Shown one piece after another: positions 59,987 through 64,000 of a DNA stretch of 64,000 bases. Each line of letters starts with the position of its first letter. Positions within the stretch are counted from its first letter, which is position 1. Origin of the DNA: Sphagnum compactum (Eukaryota; Bryophyta; Sphagnopsida; Sphagnales); assembly GCA_965153455.1 (NCBI GenBank), contig OZ234498.1, forward strand, positions 2,232,001 through 2,296,000, written 5' to 3'. Both the position numbers and the translations under genes were made by a program. Below the pieces are notes generated by a model. It did no database searches. It saw only the letters and a list, made by a program, of their open reading frames with translations, and was not told where the DNA came from.

Positions 59987-60210
59987 ATTATCTAGAATTG
60001 AACTTAGAGATGAAGACAAAGATGTGTATGTTGAATCTACAAAAGAAAAAATAAAAATTAGTTGTCCAATTTGCATGGATGAAATTAAATTAGGGACTTC
60101 AACTACTTATGGTCACATTTTTTTGTCAAGATTGCTTTTGTAGTGTGATGAATGCTCAAAACAAATGTCCCATGTGTTGGGAAAAACTTATTTTAAAAAC
60201 TTGTACTTAA
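59987..60210 (+). pseudogene. RING-finger domain relic (RNF4/SLX8-like pattern)
   Basis: An acceptor-like TTTTCAACAG at 59977-59986 opens a frame reading LSRIELRDEDKDVYVEST then KISCPICMDEIKLGTSTTYG and HIF. A run of seven T at 60118-60124 adds one base; past it the neighbouring frame continues CQDCFCSVMNAQNKCPMC and ends at TAA 60208-60210. The Cys spacing matches a C3HC4 RING of the RNF4/SLX8 kind, a class of ubiquitin ligases acting in the nucleus. The third zinc ligand, Cys in TxCGH, is Tyr here, and the last CPxCR has Trp in place of Arg. With the frameshift this is almost certainly non-functional. No upstream exons were found. Confidence 0.65.
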
Positions 60211-63200
60211 TTTTGTACATTCAATTTAATATTGAATAAAATTTTGATTTTCATTCAAGTGTGCAAAACATCCTTAAATTGTGTTAAGGTTATTTTTAAT
60301 GTCAAATATTAGTTCATGTTTTTTCAACTTTTATTTGTGCAAAGACATGTAATCAAAATTTTGTAGTTGTGAATGAAAACATTTCTAAAGCATTTCCCCA
60401 TCAAGTCCCATTTCTCCTTCTTCAGTATTTTGTCCAAATAAACTAAACATGGATTTGTTTTTAATCATACTAGAAGGCAACAATTGGTAATATGTAATGA
60501 AATATTTGAATGTCCTTTTCAAGTGGGTTTTAAACAAGGGCGTATGGTGTTTGATCCAAATTCTTTTTAAGCATCTACATTTAAGATCTTACATCAAATG
60601 CATTGCTAGTGAGGTTGGTGTGATTGCTTGGCTTATATTTGCATGCCCAAGTTGTTGTCTAACATCTTGGTAGTGAGGGCATTGGAAAGTGGCTTGGGAA
60701 AATTTGAAAAGGGGGATTTTCAAAACCTTATGCTAAAGAAATTAGTTGAACTTTTTGAAAACATTCTTGAGGAAATTATGATAAAGGAAGATTTCATAGG
60801 AAAGTCTAGACAATCAATTACTTTTGTTTGACTTGTAGGGTCTTATTTCAAGAGAATTGGCCTTGTTGGTCTTAAAAAGTTAAAAGGCAATTAGGTCATC
60901 CTTTAAAATTTGGAAGGATTTGGGAAAGAATACTAGGACACATTTTTAAACTACACATGCCTACTATGTGGCAACTTTTATTTTTCAGTCCAAAATACAT
61001 TTTTTACAATTTGTTTTCCATTTTTTATAAAAAAAATCCATTGGTACAAAAAACAATAAAAAAATTGAATTCAATTGTATTCATCTTATGTCACCATTTT
61101 TTTAATAAATTATTTAAGTTTTATTTGTACCCCCATTTCCACTTATTTCAATTTAACATTTAAAATTTACCAACATATTCTGTTACTTATGACAGGTATT
61201 TATTATCATAAAAAAAAACATCAAATCATAAAATGAAAAATTCAAGAAAATTTGACATTATGATTCCATTCATGGCCAAGGTTAATATTTCTACTTTATA
61301 TCACATCTCAAAATACACTAAAAATTTATAAATTCAAACATATTACATGAGAATTTCATATATTAAGCATATTAATATTTAAATATTTAAATTATTTGTA
61401 TGAATATAACATTCAAAAAACCATTTATGACCAATAAGAAAACAAGTTCACATCATCAAAGTAAAAGCCATTGAATATGCACTTTCCCAAAAGGTTTCAA
61501 CTATCACAGCACATTGTTTGATCCCAAAAAAAAAGAAACTACTTTTGCATTATTCATAAGAATTACAAGCTCATGTTGGCAAAAGAGGAAACTATTATAC
61601 CAAATGTCATTCACAAACACATGTAAATGCAACATTTTACATCACCCTAAATGACTCAAAAATTATTGAGGAATACAACGATAAAATTATAGAATGGAAT
61701 CAATGATGGAAAAATAAATGTACAAATGTAATTTGGCATGAAAACAAATAAGTAGTTTTCATAATTAAAAAATACTAAAACAAAAAATATGGCAATGACA
61801 TCAAAAGCCATTGAACCAACATGGAAAAAAAAATCATTAAAAATGACATTGCAAAATAATTTCATAAAGTTGAAATATTTGATAAGGACAAAAAATTAAT
61901 TTACGGGGACATAATGAGTTTAAGAGATTTAGTGTCCATAAAATGTTATAGTAGATATTGAAAGCATTTTGTTTCCAAAAACGTGGTTTAGCGTTAGATT
62001 TAATAGCAGTCAAGAACTACTAGATCAAGCAAACATGATCCAAAAAAACTATAATACTTGAAGACTTATCATATAATCAAAAAAATTATAGGAAAAAAAT
62101 TTATTAAATTCATTTTAATAACAAAAATGTTCCCCATCTTCTTTGTTTTTCATGCATGTTTATAATTTGGAAAAATTTCATGATGTTCCATCTACTTTCC
62201 TCTCTTTTCAAGCATGTGTCCTATGTAGCCAATTATCTAAAACAACCAAGTGATTCACATTTATAGCTCAAAATTTTTAGTAACATTGGAGGTGTTGGAA
62301 TTTGGGAAATTGAAGAAATCATGATTGATCCTCATTAAATAATATTTTGTTGGACATAATTTCTGAAATACCACTTAGTAGTAAAATCAAAATATATTTA
62401 ACATCTAATGTAGAAGTAGCAATGAAGTGCAATATTAACCTATTAGTTTTAGTCCTACTTGTCGCCTACTTTTATTATACTAATTTTTTTCAAATTTTTG
62501 TATTCAATTCAAAAAAATCAATGGAATCACGGAGGCCTCCCTAATGAGATTTTAAAAAAAAAATTGAACTTACTTTCTTATGTTTATGTTGAAAAAGTGC
62601 CATATTAAAATTTGGATTTGGATAGACGTACTTTTTTGGTCAATTTTACCATGCTTGCCACATGTTACAAGTGAAAAACACAAAGAATTTATTTAGCAAC
62701 AATGTTGGCATACTACATAAAAGCCTATTATGAATGTTATGAAACTTTGAAAAATGGCAATTTACATACCCATACATTATTATGGCTTAACAATTCTCTA
62801 GATCCCAACACATTCGTATAATCATTGTGTGATGATGAAATTTTCGAAAAAACATGATAAATTACTTAAATGATATTATTACACGAGACACAAATCAATA
62901 TACATCATGCCCAACATCAATAGTGACACATTGCATTTATGAAAACATTTGATCATATGCATCCATGCACTAGAAGGCCCCACAAATACTAAAAACAAAA
63001 CCTTTCAAAAATTATTCCAAAATGACATTTATAAATTAATGAATATATAATGTAATCGACATGTATGCAATCTAGTGTGTTATAAAAGATATATAAGTGC
63101 ATTGAAAAAACAATGTAGATATGGTTTCCTTCAGTCTTTAATCAATTGTGAAACCCATTTTAGCATTTAAACTACGTTATTACACATAAAAAGAACTGAA

Positions 63201-64000
63201 AAATAATTAAATAAGGCAAATCCACAGATGTCATCGACCTCAAGGTGTAATCACAATTTGAAACAATTTTAAGCAAAGACAATAAATCATTAATTTACTA
63301 TATCACAAATTACATCACAAACACATCTATTGATACTTCACACATGTTTTTTTTCTTGCAAATTGTAATATGAAAAACTAAAACAATAAATGAAAACCTA
63401 AATTTCAACTATTATTCAATTGTCGATGTTTGTTAATACATTGTTTAAATATATTAGAAAGCCAAGAGAAAACATTAGCTATTACAACAATTAATTACTT
63501 GTTGAGCTTATTAAATCATGTAATTAATTGTAATTTCACTTACATACTTTGGTATAATTTATCAACATTGGTACATGAAGAAGAAAATAATCAAAATGTA
63601 CATAACAAAGATGGTAATGATAATAACAACAATTATAAAAAAATTCATAGTTGACAAAAACTCATCAAATTTATAATATATCATACATAATTTTAAAGTC
63701 AATTACCAACAAATACTAGTTTTTAGAATTTTTGATGTCCATATGATTTTTTTATTAAAGTAAGTAAAATCAACAATGTCAACTTTCATAAATTTCACAA
63801 CACCTTCAATCCAACACCCATAGCCTTTATGAATATAAAATACCAAAAATCAATTTTATAAAAATATACAATACCATTCCCAAAACAATTACCCAAAAAA
63901 CTACATTTGAGCAATTTGTATTTTATTTATGGCATTGCGTACCATTTTTGACATTAAAAAATCTAACTATATCTGAAATATCACTAAGTAATATGTACCC
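60211..64000. other. AT-rich intergenic DNA, no gene seen
   Basis: No gene, RNA or mobile element was recognised up to the right edge. A plus-strand open frame at 60628-60831 (67 codons, LVELFENILEEIMIKEDFIG) has no family match that I know and may be a relic linked to the RING fragment upstream. Confidence 0.45.

Noticed and set aside
1-64000. tRNA, rRNA and CRISPR features
   Set aside because: I saw no cloverleaf with intact A and B boxes and acceptor stem, no rRNA segment and no regular spacer-repeat array. Tandem repeats here have no unique spacers.

Overview
This window looks like nuclear DNA of a land plant. The genome is AT-rich (I estimate about one third GC) and sparse, with spliced genes that have GT-AG introns, plant-specific cell-wall families and plant-type TTTAGGG telomere-like tracts. 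A moss or other bryophyte would fit the AT-rich, repeat-laden spacers and the gene structures, but I cannot fix the species from sequence alone. Nothing looks bacterial, viral or organellar.

Three genes can be modelled with consistent splice phases. (1) 1-2785, minus: the N-terminal 355 residues of a COBRA-like protein of the COBL7-type subfamily, cut by the left edge. (2) 43903-48277, plus: a complete four-exon cellulose synthase-like D (CSLD) gene, 1202 aa, with all catalytic motifs. (3) 53482-55982, minus: a complete five-exon gene for a 265-aa Pro/Ala-rich plus coiled-coil protein that I cannot assign to a family. COBRA-like and CSLD proteins both act in cell-wall building, notably in tip-growing cells, but they lie about 41 kb apart here and nothing suggests coordinated control.

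The rest is intergenic DNA carrying decayed mobile elements. The best is a 2.79-kb PIF/Harbinger (Pong-like) transposon at 29572-32360. It has TTA target-site duplications, related terminal repeats, a broken Myb/SANT-like ORF1 on plus and a broken DDE transposase on minus, arranged tail to tail. A probable MITE with similar ends lies at 20648-20965. A Ty1/copia relic (LTR, primer-binding site, gag) is at 22449-23400, a frameshifted RING-finger relic at 59987-60210, a possible tRNA-derived SINE near 19.7 kb and a second MITE-like element at 32392-33000. Several dispersed repeat families, hairpins and minisatellites fill much of the remainder, including a 42-bp GT-rich array about 1.1 kb upstream of the CSLD start codon and a 91-99-bp array inside the last intron of the coiled-coil gene.

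Long stretches (about 4.6-14.6, 23.4-29.5, 37-41 and 60.2-64 kb) are AT-rich DNA with no supportable gene. I see no convincing undescribed biological system. The most unusual items are the unassigned coiled-coil gene, the paired Harbinger element and MITE, and a recurring 16-bp palindrome spread through the repeats.
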